64,000 nt of DNA, taken from the NCBI GenBank assembly GCA_035575925.1, contig DATLXK010000012.1:1-64000 (forward strand), in the 5' to 3' direction. Positions 44,727 to 55,233 of the stretch are shown here, piece by piece (positions within the stretch are counted from its first letter, which is position 1; each line of letters starts with the position of its first letter). A program made the translations under genes and the position numbers. The notes below the pieces were generated by a model that worked only from the letters and a program-made list of their open reading frames with translations, ran no database searches and was not told the DNA's origin. The DNA comes from DASWTL01 sp035575925. GTDB lineage: Bacteria; Bacteroidota; Bacteroidia; Sphingobacteriales; Sphingobacteriaceae.

Positions 44727-47186
44727 CTAAAACTCCTTTTCCCCGAACTCGCTTGCCGGCAGTTTTACTTTCTTTGAGAGCTGGTTCAGGTTGAAACTAA
44801 TGTTTAGCATCAGAATATCTTTTTCCTGTATGTAATTAGTGGTAGTAAAAAAGTTACTGCCAGATGTGGTGATCCGCTGCTCGTTAGTATCTATAAAGCC
44901 TAAGCCCATATTTTGCCATTGAAATGTAGCAGACAGGCGGCTATTTAGAAAAGATTTTTTTACAGAGGAGTTAGGAATTATAAATCTCGAATCCTCTCCC
45001 TGTGCCGTTGGGCGTCTTGATAAATAGTTCAGATTGAATTGAAAACTTAAAGTTTTAGAAGCCTGAAAATTGTGGTTGGTATTTAATGAATAGGCGATCC
45101 CCGAGTTGTTAACCGCAACTGCATTATTAAATAAGCTTCCTTTTATTTGATAATCATACACGTTTCCACCCATATAGGCACTCCACCATTTTAGCGGCTT
45201 TAAATTAAGCCCGGTTTCTATTCCCCAAAGCGTAGCTTTTCCCGCATTGGTATATATCCGGTTTAATATGCTATCTGCAAAAACATTATTCACCCTGTTT
45301 ACCACATTAGTAATTTGCTGATTGTATAAAGTGGCGAATAATGAGCCTGATTTAAATGGCTTAATCGTTCCCAGCTCGGTTAAGCTTACAAATTCAGGCA
45401 ATATCTGCGGATCACCCTGCTCCAGGGTTTCAGAATGTTCTCTTTCTGCGTAAGGGTTTAGTTCATTATTGGTAGATCGTTGTACTCTCCGGCTAAACCC
45501 GCCTTTCAATTTATATCCTGAAGGAAGTGTATATAACAAATTTACCGAGGGGAATAAATTAGAAAGATCGAGTTCTAATGGCTGGGCGATTTTATCCGCT
45601 TTAAAAATACGATTAGCGTATTCATAACGCAACCCCGAAACATATTCAAGCTTTCCTGCTATACCCGAGTACTGAGAATAAATTGCATTGATACGATTCA
45701 CCACATCGATATTATCACTGAATTGTGGAATGGTTTTAAACTTTCCTGAACCCAATAAAGCTTCCTGATATAAAAAACTACCGGTTTGTTTTTGATAACG
45801 CAGCTGGTAACCACTTTCTAACTTCCCTTTACCAATATTTATGGCATAATCTATTTTTGCCCTCAACCCATTCAGCGGACTCGTACCGGTATTCAGCACA
45901 TATTGAAGCGTATCGGAATAGTCAGAAACATCCAGGTTTCTGTTTTTGGTAAAACCATCTAATTTTGCGTATTCATATAATCCTGATACTGTTAAGGATG
46001 ATTTATTAGCAAAAGTGTGTGTGTAATCCAGATTTCCTAAAGCAAAATCCCCCTGTCTTTTTACCAGATTGGAGTTAAAATAATTAATTTGGCCAATCTT
46101 CTGCCCGGTATTGATATTTGTTTTCGTGTTGTTGTAAACAATGTCTGCCAGTCTGAACTGTTTACGCTGTCCAATATAAAACCCGGCATTAATCGCATTA
46201 TTTTTATCTGGTGTAAATGTAGATGCAATCCTTGCCGCATAATTGGTTCTTTCAAAACTTCTTTCTCCTACAGATGGAAAAACTGTAAAACGACTGCCGA
46301 GCAACGTATTTACATCTCCAATCCTTCTTCCAGCAATATCATTTCGCTGGTAGCTACCGCCAACAGATAAATCCCATTTATTTTTTTGGTAATTTAAAGT
46401 AGCGTCGGTACCGTAACGCTGAGGTTTTTCGTTATTGCCAAAATTATTAACGCTTGGAAGCCCGCCTTGGGCATTTATTACAAATGACAACCCATCCCCG
46501 ACCCCTTTTTTGGTGATAATATTAATAATTCCTGCTTTTCCATCAGCATCATATTTAGCGGACGGAGCTGTAATAATTTCTACATTTTCAATAGCGTTTG
46601 CAGGAAGCTGACTTAAAATAGTTGCCGCATCTGTTTGTACGGGCTTACCGTTAATAAGCACTAAAAAACCTGTAGAGCCTCTTAATCTGATGTCCCCTTC
46701 ACCGTTAACACTAATTGAAGGCATATTTTTAAGCACGTCAACCGCACTTCCGCCTTTAGCCGCTTCAAACTGATCGGCACGGTAAACCTGCTTGTCTATT
46801 TTATTATACGAAGTAGCTGTCTGTCCGGTAACCGTAACTTCGCTTAAGAATTTACTGGCGGGATTTAGAGACACATTACCTATGTTCAATTTCTGGCCCT
46901 CTGTAAGCTGCAAATTGTTTACGTACCTGGTGTCATAACCTATAAAAACAATTTTTAGATAATACTTGCCAGGCCGGAGCTTTGCGAGTTCGAATTCCCC
47001 GTTTTCTTTGTTCACACTTCCCGCTACGAGTGATGAATCTGTGGACTTATATAAAGCGATACTTGCATACTCAAGCGGCTGCTTATTTTGCTGATCAGAA
47101 ATGAGACCCTTAATGGAGGAATTTTGAGCAAATATGGAAGATGAACAAACTAGTAACAGTAAACAAATGAATGTACTTTTTTTCAT
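44727..47186 (-). CDS. TonB-dependent receptor-like outer-membrane beta-barrel protein
   Basis: About 819 residues from the ATG at 47186, which gives the signal peptide (FICLLLLVCSSSIFAQ). It has a carboxypeptidase-regulatory-like domain (SIKGLISDQQNKQPLEYASI), a plug-like part (AVDVLKNMPSISV, DIRLRGSTGFLVLINGKP, VEIITAPSAKYDA-DGKAGIINI) and a barrel of the OMP_b-brl_3 type. This family differs from SusC and has no SusD partner here. It could import released monosaccharide or oligosaccharide, or another nutrient. No copy of the TTGTA repeat with proper spacing was found before it. Confidence 0.9.
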   Translation of the reverse strand: MKKSTFICLLLLVCSSSIFAQNSSIKGLISDQQNKQPLEYASIALYKSTDSSLVAGSVNKENGEFELAKLRPGKYYLKIVFIGYDTRYVNNLQLTEGQKLNIGNVSLNPASKFLSEVTVTGQTATSYNKIDKQVYRADQFEAAKGGSAVDVLKNMPSISVNGEGDIRLRGSTGFLVLINGKPVQTDAATILSQLPANAIENVEIITAPSAKYDADGKAGIINIITKKGVGDGLSFVINAQGGLPSVNNFGNNEKPQRYGTDATLNYQKNKWDLSVGGSYQRNDIAGRRIGDVNTLLGSRFTVFPSVGERSFERTNYAARIASTFTPDKNNAINAGFYIGQRKQFRLADIVYNNTKTNINTGQKIGQINYFNSNLVKRQGDFALGNLDYTHTFANKSSLTVSGLYEYAKLDGFTKNRNLDVSDYSDTLQYVLNTGTSPLNGLRAKIDYAINIGKGKLESGYQLRYQKQTGSFLYQEALLGSGKFKTIPQFSDNIDVVNRINAIYSQYSGIAGKLEYVSGLRYEYANRIFKADKIAQPLELDLSNLFPSVNLLYTLPSGYKLKGGFSRRVQRSTNNELNPYAEREHSETLEQGDPQILPEFVSLTELGTIKPFKSGSLFATLYNQQITNVVNRVNNVFADSILNRIYTNAGKATLWGIETGLNLKPLKWWSAYMGGNVYDYQIKGSLFNNAVAVNNSGIAYSLNTNHNFQASKTLSFQFNLNYLSRRPTAQGEDSRFIIPNSSVKKSFLNSRLSATFQWQNMGLGFIDTNEQRITTSGSNFFTTTNYIQEKDILMLNISFNLNQLSKKVKLPASEFGEKEF

Positions 47187-47355
47187 ATTTATAGAAATTC
47201 TCTGATTAAATGTCTGCAAACATACCTAATTGTACAAAATACACTATTGCATTTTGAATTTGGAGTATAAATCTCAAAAAAGGTTTAATAGTGATTAATT
47301 ATACAACCCAGATCTGATGAATAAAATTCATGGTTTCAGAATTTAAAGGATATGC

Positions 47356-48801
47356 TTACCCTTCATCATTATCTTTATCTTTTTTACCCTTGACAATTGG
47401 TTTGGAAGGTATTGACTTTGTGAACTGAGCGGGCACACTTTTGGCCAGCTTATCGATTACAGTTTTCATCTTTGGCTTGCCGGCCAGATTGGTATGCTCA
47501 TAGGGATCTGTGTTATGATCGTAAAGCTCTTCCTTACCATCCGGATATTTGATATACCGGTATTGCTCGCTGCGAACCGATGAGTAGCCTACGCCATAAG
47601 TAGTTAATGCGGGCCTGTTCCATTTATATTTTGGATTTTTTAAAACCGGCACTATACTCAAACCCTCTAATTTTTGTTTTGGAGGGGTGAGTCCGCAATA
47701 TTCAACAAGCGTAGGATAGATATCTACCAATGTAATGGGTTGCGGGCATTTGTATGCCTTACCGTTGGGCAAACGTATCAAAAAAGGAACGGCATCTGCC
47801 TGCTCCCATAAAGTGCTTTTTGTCCAGTGGCCTTTTGCACCATTATGAAATCCATTATCAGAACAAAAAACCACAATGGTATTTTTTGCATACGGGCTTT
47901 TATCCAATTGATCCAGTACTTTACCTAAATTCCAGTCGGCAAATGTATAATTAGCGCAATATGCTTTCAAATACGTCAACAACGCCTGTTTTTTAGTTAA
48001 CCCCTGTGTTTGCAGCACCTTCATCCCATCTACTAATTCTTTCCCCATTTCAGGAACGTCATCCAAATCACTCTCCAAATATCCCGGTGGAAGGGTGATG
48101 TCCGAATCCTTATACATATCCATAAAGCGCTTAGGAGCGGTATAAGGTGAATGCGGGCGATACATTCCAAAATACATGAAAAATGGTTTATCGTGCTTCT
48201 CACTGAGGAACTCTACGGCGGCATTGGCGTTCTTCACATCTGTAAAATCAGTGTCGGGCCCTTCCCAGGGCTGTATGCCATACCAGTTACTGTTTCCAGG
48301 CCAAAACTTCCTGTCAGCAAAAGGACCATAGCCGCCATTATAAACTTTATTATCAAACATATCCTGTTCTCGGGTACCCGGCAACCCTACATGGAACGTT
48401 TTGCCTCTCCCCCAGGTAGTATATCCATTGCGCTGGAAACACTCCGGCATCGCTTCGGCTTCAGCGAGTTTTTTTGACATATTCCAGGCATCTGGAGCGT
48501 TATTATAAACCCCGGTATTGTGCGGATATATTCCGCTGAAAAAAGATGCCCTTGACGGGATGCAAACCGGCGCCGCGCAGGAAGCATTGTTGAAATAGTA
48601 AGACTGAGAAAGCAATTTTTTTATGTTTGGCACTTTCAAAGCCGGGTAGTCATTCAATACGCTCCATGAATTCATATCGTCAACGACAATAAAAATCACG
48701 TTAGGCTTTTCACCCGGGATAACAGTTTGTGCCCTACTACTGTTAATCTGAAAACTGGAGATGGCTAACACGAATAAAAGAAATGCGATGTATTGTCTCA
48801 T
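47356..48801 (-). CDS. S1-type sulfatase, iduronate-2-sulfatase-like
   Basis: 481 residues from the ATG at 48801, which begins a signal peptide (IAFLLFVLAISSFQI). Metal motif IVVDDMNSWSVLNDYP, formylglycine motif C80-I-P-S-R, FFSGIYPHNTGVYNN, MYRPHSPYTAP and CSDNGFHNGAKGHW. It shares its branch with the sulfatase at 22124. It is the first gene downstream of the HTCS regulator and has its own conserved regulatory site 65 bases before the start. Confidence 0.94.
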   Translation of the reverse strand: MRQYIAFLLFVLAISSFQINSSRAQTVIPGEKPNVIFIVVDDMNSWSVLNDYPALKVPNIKKLLSQSYYFNNASCAAPVCIPSRASFFSGIYPHNTGVYNNAPDAWNMSKKLAEAEAMPECFQRNGYTTWGRGKTFHVGLPGTREQDMFDNKVYNGGYGPFADRKFWPGNSNWYGIQPWEGPDTDFTDVKNANAAVEFLSEKHDKPFFMYFGMYRPHSPYTAPKRFMDMYKDSDITLPPGYLESDLDDVPEMGKELVDGMKVLQTQGLTKKQALLTYLKAYCANYTFADWNLGKVLDQLDKSPYAKNTIVVFCSDNGFHNGAKGHWTKSTLWEQADAVPFLIRLPNGKAYKCPQPITLVDIYPTLVEYCGLTPPKQKLEGLSIVPVLKNPKYKWNRPALTTYGVGYSSVRSEQYRYIKYPDGKEELYDHNTDPYEHTNLAGKPKMKTVIDKLAKSVPAQFTKSIPSKPIVKGKKDKDNDEG

Positions 48802-48829
48802 AAGAAATTTATAAAAAATTATCAGGTTG

Positions 48830-48892
48830 CAAGATAATGCAATGTGCAATACTGGAATGTAAGGTTTGTAGCACAACCTGAAATTTTTGTAG
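48830..48892 (-). promoter_or_regulatory. Conserved PUL regulatory site, sulfatase next to HTCS
   Basis: TTGTA at 48866-48870 and TTGTAG at 48887-48892 on the plus strand, 16 bases between. CAAGATA at 48830-48836 (TATCTTG in the gene direction) puts its TA at the same 29-base distance as in the other sites, though its spacing to TTG is one base shorter. Gene start at 48801. Confidence 0.65.
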
Positions 48893-48900
48893 CGTTTATA

Positions 48901-51900
48901 TTATGCCGTTCTATGCACTCTCTTGTTTTCCGCGAATTCTGACGGAGTTTGATTAAACTGATTATAAAAACATTTTGAAAAATAGGAATGGGAATTAAAC
49001 CCTGCCAGGTAACCAATTTCTGAAACATTGTACTCGTCTAATGCCAGTAACTTTGCAGCATGTTTAAGCCGTATCAAACGGATGAATTCATTAGGCACAC
49101 TGCCGGTCATCGATTTAACCTTTTTATGCAGGGATGAGCGACTCATAGCCATTTCCCGGCTTAGTTCCTCTACAGATAGCTGCGGATCTGTTATCCGCTC
49201 TTCAATAACTTTAATAATTTTTTGGATAAACTTGCTGTCGCGTGTATTTGTTGTTAAAGTATCTGCTTCTGAAAGTGGTTGCTGCGTAAATTTATCTTTT
49301 AATTTAATTCTGGACCCCAGCAGATTTTTAATTACAACAGATACATGCTTCCATTTAAAAGGTTTAACGATGTAAGCATCTGCACCATTTTCAAAACCTT
49401 GTATTTCTGCTTCAGAATTGGCCTTTGCAGTTAATAAAACGAAGGGGATGTGGCTGAAATTAACATCGTCTTTAACTTTTTTACACAATTCCATCCCATC
49501 TGTACCGGGCATCATTACATCGGAAATGATCAGGTCTATATGGTGATCCTCCAGTATCTTTAAAGCCTGTGTACCATTACCTGCACCAATAGTTTTATAT
49601 CCATCGGCCTGCAGGCTCTTCATAATAAAATTAATCATAGAGCGGTCATCCTCTACTACCAGTATTAATTGCTTTTCATCATCATCTGCATCAGGAGCCT
49701 GTACCAGATCCAGTTCTTGTACGTCAATTTCATCCAAAAATGGAATTTGTACAGTGAATACCGTTTTTTTACCTTCCTGGCTTTCTACCAGCAGCTTACC
49801 ATTATGTTTTTCTGATAATGATTTAGCCAAAGCCAACCCTATGCCCGTACCTCCCAGGTTGCTGTAATCATATTGGCCGGACGAAACCTTAAAGAATTTT
49901 TTAAAAATATTATCAACCTGTTCCTTAGGGATACCAATTCCGTCGTCTTCCACACTAACAGAAAACACGTTTTGTCCCAGATCATTTTTTGCAGGTTCTA
50001 ATATTTTTATTTTAACCCTGGTACGTGTAAACTTAAAAGCGTTAATGAGCAAGTTGCTTAAAATCTTTGTCAACGCTTCTGGATCTGCATTTACATCAAG
50101 GTGTGATATTTTTGTTTCTACAGAGAATTTTAACCCTTTTTGATAGGCAACCGGATAAAATCGGGTAAACAACGACTGTACCAGTGAAACTATCTCTATT
50201 TTCTCTGTATGGATCTCGTAAATATCGCTTTCTATTCTTCTGAAGTCCAGCAGCTGGGTTACCAGTGTTTGTAATCGTTCAGAGTTTTCGCCCATGGTCT
50301 GCAACTGTTCATTTACCTCATGATCCAGGTTGCTAAAATTCATCAGTCTTTCCAATGGCGCCGCTATAAGTGATAACGGTGTGCGGATCTCATGGGCCAT
50401 CGTTGTAAAAAAATCTATCTTTTGTTTGTAGAACTCCTGCTCTTCTATATTTTTTAACCTTTCTACCCTGATCTCATTTTTCTTCATCTGCTCACGCAGA
50501 ACATATTTCCTGATACTAATTACAGCTGCAGCGCCGGCTATCAGGTAAAGAAGATAAGCCAGATTAGTCCTGTAAAACGGCGGCTGTACAATCACTTTTA
50601 ATTTTGTTTCATAATTGCTCCATTTGCCGGAACTATTAGTTGATTTGATCTTGAAAACGTAGTTACCGGCAGGTAAATTGGTATACGTAGCTTTACGCTG
50701 TTCGCCAACATAATTCCAGTTTTTATCAAACCCTTCCATTTTAAATGCATACTGCGTTTTTTGAGGACTTATATAACTAAGGGCTGCATATTCAAGACTT
50801 ATAACAGACTGGCTGTGAGCTAAAGTAATTTCGTCCGAAAAACCGATTATTTTATCCAGGGGGCTGTCTTCACCATTTATCTTTACATCTTTATTAAATA
50901 GCTGAAAGTTAGTTATTACAACCTTTTGAGGATGGTTTAATGCTTTTATACTATCGGGATAAAATGAATTAAATCCGTTTATCCCCCCAAAGTAAAACTT
51001 ACCATCAGGGGATTTATAGGCTGCATTGTAATTAAACTGTTTACTTTGCAGGTTGTCCCATTGTGTATAATGAATGCTTTTCTGGTATCGGGGATTATAC
51101 TGATACAGTCCGTTGTTTGTAGACAGCCACAGACCTGCTGAATTATCTTTCAGGATGCCATAAATAACTGCACTGTTTATACCTTCCTTACTTCCTATAT
51201 TTTTAAACGACCTTGTTTTTATATTAAACAGATTTAAACCACCCCCGTCTGTACCTAACCACAGATTACCTGAATGGTCGTCGAGCATAGATACCACTTT
51301 ATTTGAAGAAATAGAATTGCCTTTGGACAAATGCGAAAAACTGATCCAGCGACCACTTTTTTCCCTTCCGATGAGACCGCTATCATAAGTAGCAAACCAA
51401 ATATTGCCGTAATCATCTTCACTCATGGCATAGATGCAATCACGGTCAAGGCTTAAGTTTTTAACCCTCTCAAAATTATCCTTTAACGGATCATACCTGT
51501 TCAATCCGGAAACTGTACCAATCCAAATTATGCCTTTTTTGTCCTCGTATATGGAGTAGATCGTATTATTGCTCAAAGAATTCTCATCACCCGGGCTATG
51601 CCTGTAATTTTTTACTTCTCCTGTCGCGGGATTGTAGATATTAAGTCCGCCTGTGAAGGTTCCTATCCATATGTTGCCGCTTTTATCTTTAAACAGCGCG
51701 TGGATATTATGGTATGATAATTTTTGTTGTTGAGGGACGAACGGATAATGCCTGAAGGTTTTTGTGGTAGAATTAAAATAGTTCAAGCCGCCATCTTCTG
51801 TACCTACCCAAAAAAATCCCGGTTTGTCCTGCAAAAAAGCACTCACCGCATTTCCCGACAGCGAGTTTGGATCGCCGGTCGGATAATATAATTCGAAGTT

Positions 51901-52938
51901 CGAACCTTTTTCATGAAAATAATTTACCCCACCAAAATAGGTTCCTGTCCATATGCCGCCTTCACGGTCCTGGAAAATAGAATATACGGCATTATCGCTG
52001 ATGCTGAAAGGATCATTATTTTTAGCTGTATAGGATATAAATTTGTTTTCATTGATATAGAAAACGTTTAGCCCTTTTTCTGTCCCTATATACAGCTTCC
52101 CATCCGATGGCTGATGAATCGAGCGTACGATATTATCATTAATTGAATTTGAGCCTGACTTTACATAGGTTTTGAACAGACCCGTACCTTTTGCACAGAA
52201 GTTAAGCCCACCGCTTAGGGTGCCGACCCAGATATTTCCTTTCAGATCTTTATAAAGTTCTAATATATAATTACTGGATAACGACCCAGGCTCTTTACCG
52301 GATCTGTAATGATGTAATTTTTCAGTTATCGGGTTCAATACATCTATTCCACCCCCAAAAGTACCTGCCCAGATGTTTCCGTAATCATCTACTACTATTC
52401 TGCGCACATTGTTGGAAGACAAAGAATTCGGATCGCCAGGGCGGCTGCTATAGTTTTTTAAGCTTTCCTGCCGGAGGTCATACCTGTATATCCCATGATC
52501 CTTGGTAGAGATCCATATGCACCCTTTTTTGTCCTTAACCAGGTCAAAAATTACTTTGTTACCTATTGGCTTAAATTGAACGAACGTCTCTTTTTGAAGA
52601 TCAAGGATGTAAACGCCCTGGTCTGTAGCTATCCAGAGATGAGTTTTATCGACATTTAAGATTCTGTGAATAAAATTACTCCCAAGAGAGGAGGGTACAC
52701 TTTTATTATACCTGAAAGATTTAAAATTATAACCATCATAACGGTTAAGCCCGTCTTTAGTGCCAAACCACATATAGCCCTGATCATCCTGAGCCATATT
52801 CCACACTGTGTTGGAACATAATCCATCATTTACAGAATAGTTTCGAAAAAGAATTTGCTGACCAAAAGATACGCCGGTCAATAAAGAAAATAACACAGGC
52901 ACGCAGAAGATTCTGATAAAATATTTCATGAAACTCAC
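48901..52938 (-). CDS. Hybrid two-component system (HTCS) regulator
   Basis: 1345 residues in one chain. Signal peptide, then a periplasmic sensor of about a dozen two-component-regulator propeller repeats (recurring GNIWIGT and LSSN-type motifs), a Y_Y_Y domain near 700-780, and one membrane helix near 790-811. The cytoplasmic part has HisKA with MAHEIRTPLS (His about 847), a HATPase with NAFKF, DDGIGIP and GGTGIGLAL, a receiver with Asp in IISDVMMPG (about 1139), and an AraC-type HTH near 1230-1345. HTCS proteins sense a released oligosaccharide and activate their PUL. The five TTGTA repeats nearby are its likely targets. Confidence 0.96.
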   Translation of the reverse strand: MSFMKYFIRIFCVPVLFSLLTGVSFGQQILFRNYSVNDGLCSNTVWNMAQDDQGYMWFGTKDGLNRYDGYNFKSFRYNKSVPSSLGSNFIHRILNVDKTHLWIATDQGVYILDLQKETFVQFKPIGNKVIFDLVKDKKGCIWISTKDHGIYRYDLRQESLKNYSSRPGDPNSLSSNNVRRIVVDDYGNIWAGTFGGGIDVLNPITEKLHHYRSGKEPGSLSSNYILELYKDLKGNIWVGTLSGGLNFCAKGTGLFKTYVKSGSNSINDNIVRSIHQPSDGKLYIGTEKGLNVFYINENKFISYTAKNNDPFSISDNAVYSIFQDREGGIWTGTYFGGVNYFHEKGSNFELYYPTGDPNSLSGNAVSAFLQDKPGFFWVGTEDGGLNYFNSTTKTFRHYPFVPQQQKLSYHNIHALFKDKSGNIWIGTFTGGLNIYNPATGEVKNYRHSPGDENSLSNNTIYSIYEDKKGIIWIGTVSGLNRYDPLKDNFERVKNLSLDRDCIYAMSEDDYGNIWFATYDSGLIGREKSGRWISFSHLSKGNSISSNKVVSMLDDHSGNLWLGTDGGGLNLFNIKTRSFKNIGSKEGINSAVIYGILKDNSAGLWLSTNNGLYQYNPRYQKSIHYTQWDNLQSKQFNYNAAYKSPDGKFYFGGINGFNSFYPDSIKALNHPQKVVITNFQLFNKDVKINGEDSPLDKIIGFSDEITLAHSQSVISLEYAALSYISPQKTQYAFKMEGFDKNWNYVGEQRKATYTNLPAGNYVFKIKSTNSSGKWSNYETKLKVIVQPPFYRTNLAYLLYLIAGAAAVISIRKYVLREQMKKNEIRVERLKNIEEQEFYKQKIDFFTTMAHEIRTPLSLIAAPLERLMNFSNLDHEVNEQLQTMGENSERLQTLVTQLLDFRRIESDIYEIHTEKIEIVSLVQSLFTRFYPVAYQKGLKFSVETKISHLDVNADPEALTKILSNLLINAFKFTRTRVKIKILEPAKNDLGQNVFSVSVEDDGIGIPKEQVDNIFKKFFKVSSGQYDYSNLGGTGIGLALAKSLSEKHNGKLLVESQEGKKTVFTVQIPFLDEIDVQELDLVQAPDADDDEKQLILVVEDDRSMINFIMKSLQADGYKTIGAGNGTQALKILEDHHIDLIISDVMMPGTDGMELCKKVKDDVNFSHIPFVLLTAKANSEAEIQGFENGADAYIVKPFKWKHVSVVIKNLLGSRIKLKDKFTQQPLSEADTLTTNTRDSKFIQKIIKVIEERITDPQLSVEELSREMAMSRSSLHKKVKSMTGSVPNEFIRLIRLKHAAKLLALDEYNVSEIGYLAGFNSHSYFSKCFYNQFNQTPSEFAENKRVHRTA

Positions 52939-53022
52939 CTACCTAAATTAACTTTTTAAGGCTATTTATTATAGCCTTCTTACAGATTTTGATTTGAACA
53001 GAAGTGTGCGATTGAAGCGAAA

Positions 53023-55134
53023 TTATTCAATTACCTTAAATCTACTAAAATTTATGAAACTGTCTTTGGAATCCGGGTTCTTTTCTCCCGTTACGGAAAC
53101 AGTAACTATATGTTGCCCATTATATAAATTATTGTATATTTTTTCTGTTTGCAGTTCACCCTCTTTGGGATGGTAAGTATCAATCAAATCAACCTGTTTA
53201 CCGTCAATTTCCACTTTCATTTTACCGGAATTCCTTAAACCACTAATTAGAATTACTATTCCAGTTCCTGTAAAGTTGGTGCTTACGCTGGCATTTTTAT
53301 CATTGCTAAAATACGGCCCTTTTGCTTTTTGCCAGTTTCCTTTAAACAGGAGGTTTTTTTCTGGTACAAAATTCTTAACTGCAGGATCAATGTATAGTAT
53401 ATATGGCTCTTCCGCTGCAAACTGGTAATAGGGACGAAGAGTAAGATCAGGGTAGTTCTTTACCTTAAATGTTAAAGGACTGCCTGGCAACTGACTAAAG
53501 ATGGCAGATAAATTGTTTTCATCAGCTATAACTGAAGGATAGTGGTCTGTTACGTTTACCGCCATTGCTACAGGGCCATACATAATTGCTGTAGGAAATT
53601 GCAAGGAATCATCCAATCGGTCGGCATATAGATTCATTGGGAATACCATTTTTACTTTATCTCCTTTCTTCCATACCCGATCTATCTTTAACCAGTTATT
53701 TGCAATAACCGGGCTTACAACTTTACCGTTTACCCATATCACCGGGGTTTGCTTAGCCCATGACGGATGCCTGAAAGCCAGTACTACTTTTTTACCCAAT
53801 GTATTGGATGTAATATCAAATTCTGTGTGGTTGGTTTCCGGATATGAGGTTGTCTGATTAACTGAAAGCCCGTTCCAGTTTATTTTCGATGGGGTATACA
53901 GGTTAACGTACAAACCATCAGCGCCTTTAAAATAAACCAGATCTGCGTATTCAGCTACTGCCTGAGGGCGTGTCCCTACACAACAGCTCCATCCCAAATG
54001 ATAATTATGCTTGGTTCCCTGTCGGGGATTATAATCCGAATAATACAGCACTTTACCATCACCAGACATGGGAATATTTGCGCCTATCCCATTTATAGTC
54101 ATTTTCTCAATCCAGTCGCCATATTTTGCATCACCAGTAATTTCCATCAAGTATTTACTGAATTTAAAAATCGCCCACGATCCGCATTGTGTTTCAAATG
54201 AATTATGTGTTGACCTGAGTGCTTCAACCAACTTATCTGTAGGCAACAGACGTTCATTTGGACCAAAGCCCCCAGTTGCAAATGTTTGGGTGTTTGTAAA
54301 GAAATCGTAAGCGTTTTTAATTATTTCCTCATACTTTTTATCACCGCTTGTAAGATATGCAGCAGCAGCACTGCTTAAAGTATTTAAGTGGCTGTAACCA
54401 TGGTGCCTGGTTTTTTCTATAGGTGGAGTGCCGTTCAGGTAGGAGTTCCAATACTCTGGGTACTCCCAAACTTTGCCAAAATCGCGGTATTTTTCATCCT
54501 TTGTAACCTGATACGCCCGGTATAGATTCTCAGAAAGTGTATACCATTCTGATTGAGTTTGTCCGTAAATGCGTTCCCGGGTTAAATTTTTAATTGCCCA
54601 ATCGCTAATGATATCCAGCTGCAAAAGTGCCTGCTTATTATCTGTAAATAAATGTGCGTCAACCAATCCACCAACCATTTTTTCATACACATAATGTCTC
54701 GCGTTTGGCTTTTTAGAGTAGAAAAAATATCCGTCCTTGTCAATCGTTTTTGACCATTCATTAATCAGGGTAGTTACTTTTGTTTTTAAAGCTTCGTTAC
54801 CCGATACCGCATACAATCTGCTCATTCCACTTAACAACTGGCCAAATATATGGAACAGATCATTGCTGTACCATCCGCCCAGGTTCTTAGCGCCGTTAGT
54901 AGGAAGCCCCGCACGCTCCCGAAAGCCTTTTAACAGATCATCATTGGAAATAGCCAGGTAATAATTCTCAACTTCCTTAAACTGCCTCGACAATGGGCTA
55001 TTTTGAAGTTTTACCTCATTATATTCAAAAGGCGTCAATACCATGCGCTTAGTATCAAAAACCTGTTGTTGCGCAAACAGCGTACAAGTTTGAACAAGTA
55101 TAAGTGTGGCTATGAACGAAATTTTCTTTATCAT
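53023..55134 (-). CDS. GH127-like (DUF1680) glycoside hydrolase
   Basis: 703 residues, signal peptide (TLILVQTCTLFAQQ). The alpha/alpha barrel shows GGWYSNDLFHIFGQLLSGMSRLY, SFETQCGSWAIFKF and, near residue 380, WSCCVGTRPQAVA, where the cysteine of the CC pair aligns with the proposed nucleophile cysteine of GH127. A C-terminal beta-sandwich follows. GH127 and the related GH146 are beta-L-arabinofuranosidases, so arabinose in the substrate is likely. The metal-site residues cannot be confirmed by eye. It follows the SusCD genes after a terminator. Confidence 0.85.
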   Translation of the reverse strand: MIKKISFIATLILVQTCTLFAQQQVFDTKRMVLTPFEYNEVKLQNSPLSRQFKEVENYYLAISNDDLLKGFRERAGLPTNGAKNLGGWYSNDLFHIFGQLLSGMSRLYAVSGNEALKTKVTTLINEWSKTIDKDGYFFYSKKPNARHYVYEKMVGGLVDAHLFTDNKQALLQLDIISDWAIKNLTRERIYGQTQSEWYTLSENLYRAYQVTKDEKYRDFGKVWEYPEYWNSYLNGTPPIEKTRHHGYSHLNTLSSAAAAYLTSGDKKYEEIIKNAYDFFTNTQTFATGGFGPNERLLPTDKLVEALRSTHNSFETQCGSWAIFKFSKYLMEITGDAKYGDWIEKMTINGIGANIPMSGDGKVLYYSDYNPRQGTKHNYHLGWSCCVGTRPQAVAEYADLVYFKGADGLYVNLYTPSKINWNGLSVNQTTSYPETNHTEFDITSNTLGKKVVLAFRHPSWAKQTPVIWVNGKVVSPVIANNWLKIDRVWKKGDKVKMVFPMNLYADRLDDSLQFPTAIMYGPVAMAVNVTDHYPSVIADENNLSAIFSQLPGSPLTFKVKNYPDLTLRPYYQFAAEEPYILYIDPAVKNFVPEKNLLFKGNWQKAKGPYFSNDKNASVSTNFTGTGIVILISGLRNSGKMKVEIDGKQVDLIDTYHPKEGELQTEKIYNNLYNGQHIVTVSVTGEKNPDSKDSFINFSRFKVIE

Positions 55135-55190
55135 TTTATAAGCGGGGTAACCTGAGTAGTATTGCGGATAATATCCTATTAAAATACGGA

Positions 55191-55221
55191 AAAAAAAGGG
55201 AAGCGATGCTGCTTCCCTTTT
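55191..55221 (-). terminator. Terminator after PUL susCD
   Basis: Stem AAAAGGGAAGC / GCTTCCCTTTT (11 pairs) with loop GATGCT, followed on the minus strand by a run of T. It lies 13 bases past the SusD stop. It separates susCD from the GH127-like gene, though partial read-through is possible. Confidence 0.85.
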
Positions 55222-55233
55222 AGAATAAGTTTA

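Noticed and set aside
47230..47256. Possible sixth copy of the TTGTA repeat before the second TonB-dependent receptor
   Set aside because: Only the first TTGTA is present. The position 21 bp on reads ATTTTG, the spacer lacks the shared T9 and A13, and no -7 element lies at 29-30 bases.
52958..52978. AAGGCTAT / ATAGCCTT hairpin between the GH127-like and HTCS genes as a terminator
   Set aside because: On the minus strand it is followed by AAAAAG rather than a T tract, so I do not call it a terminator.
54737..54961. Plus-strand short frames across the PUL (this one and many like it)
   Set aside because: They are antisense to well-supported glycosidase or sulfatase genes and have no recognisable domains or start signals.
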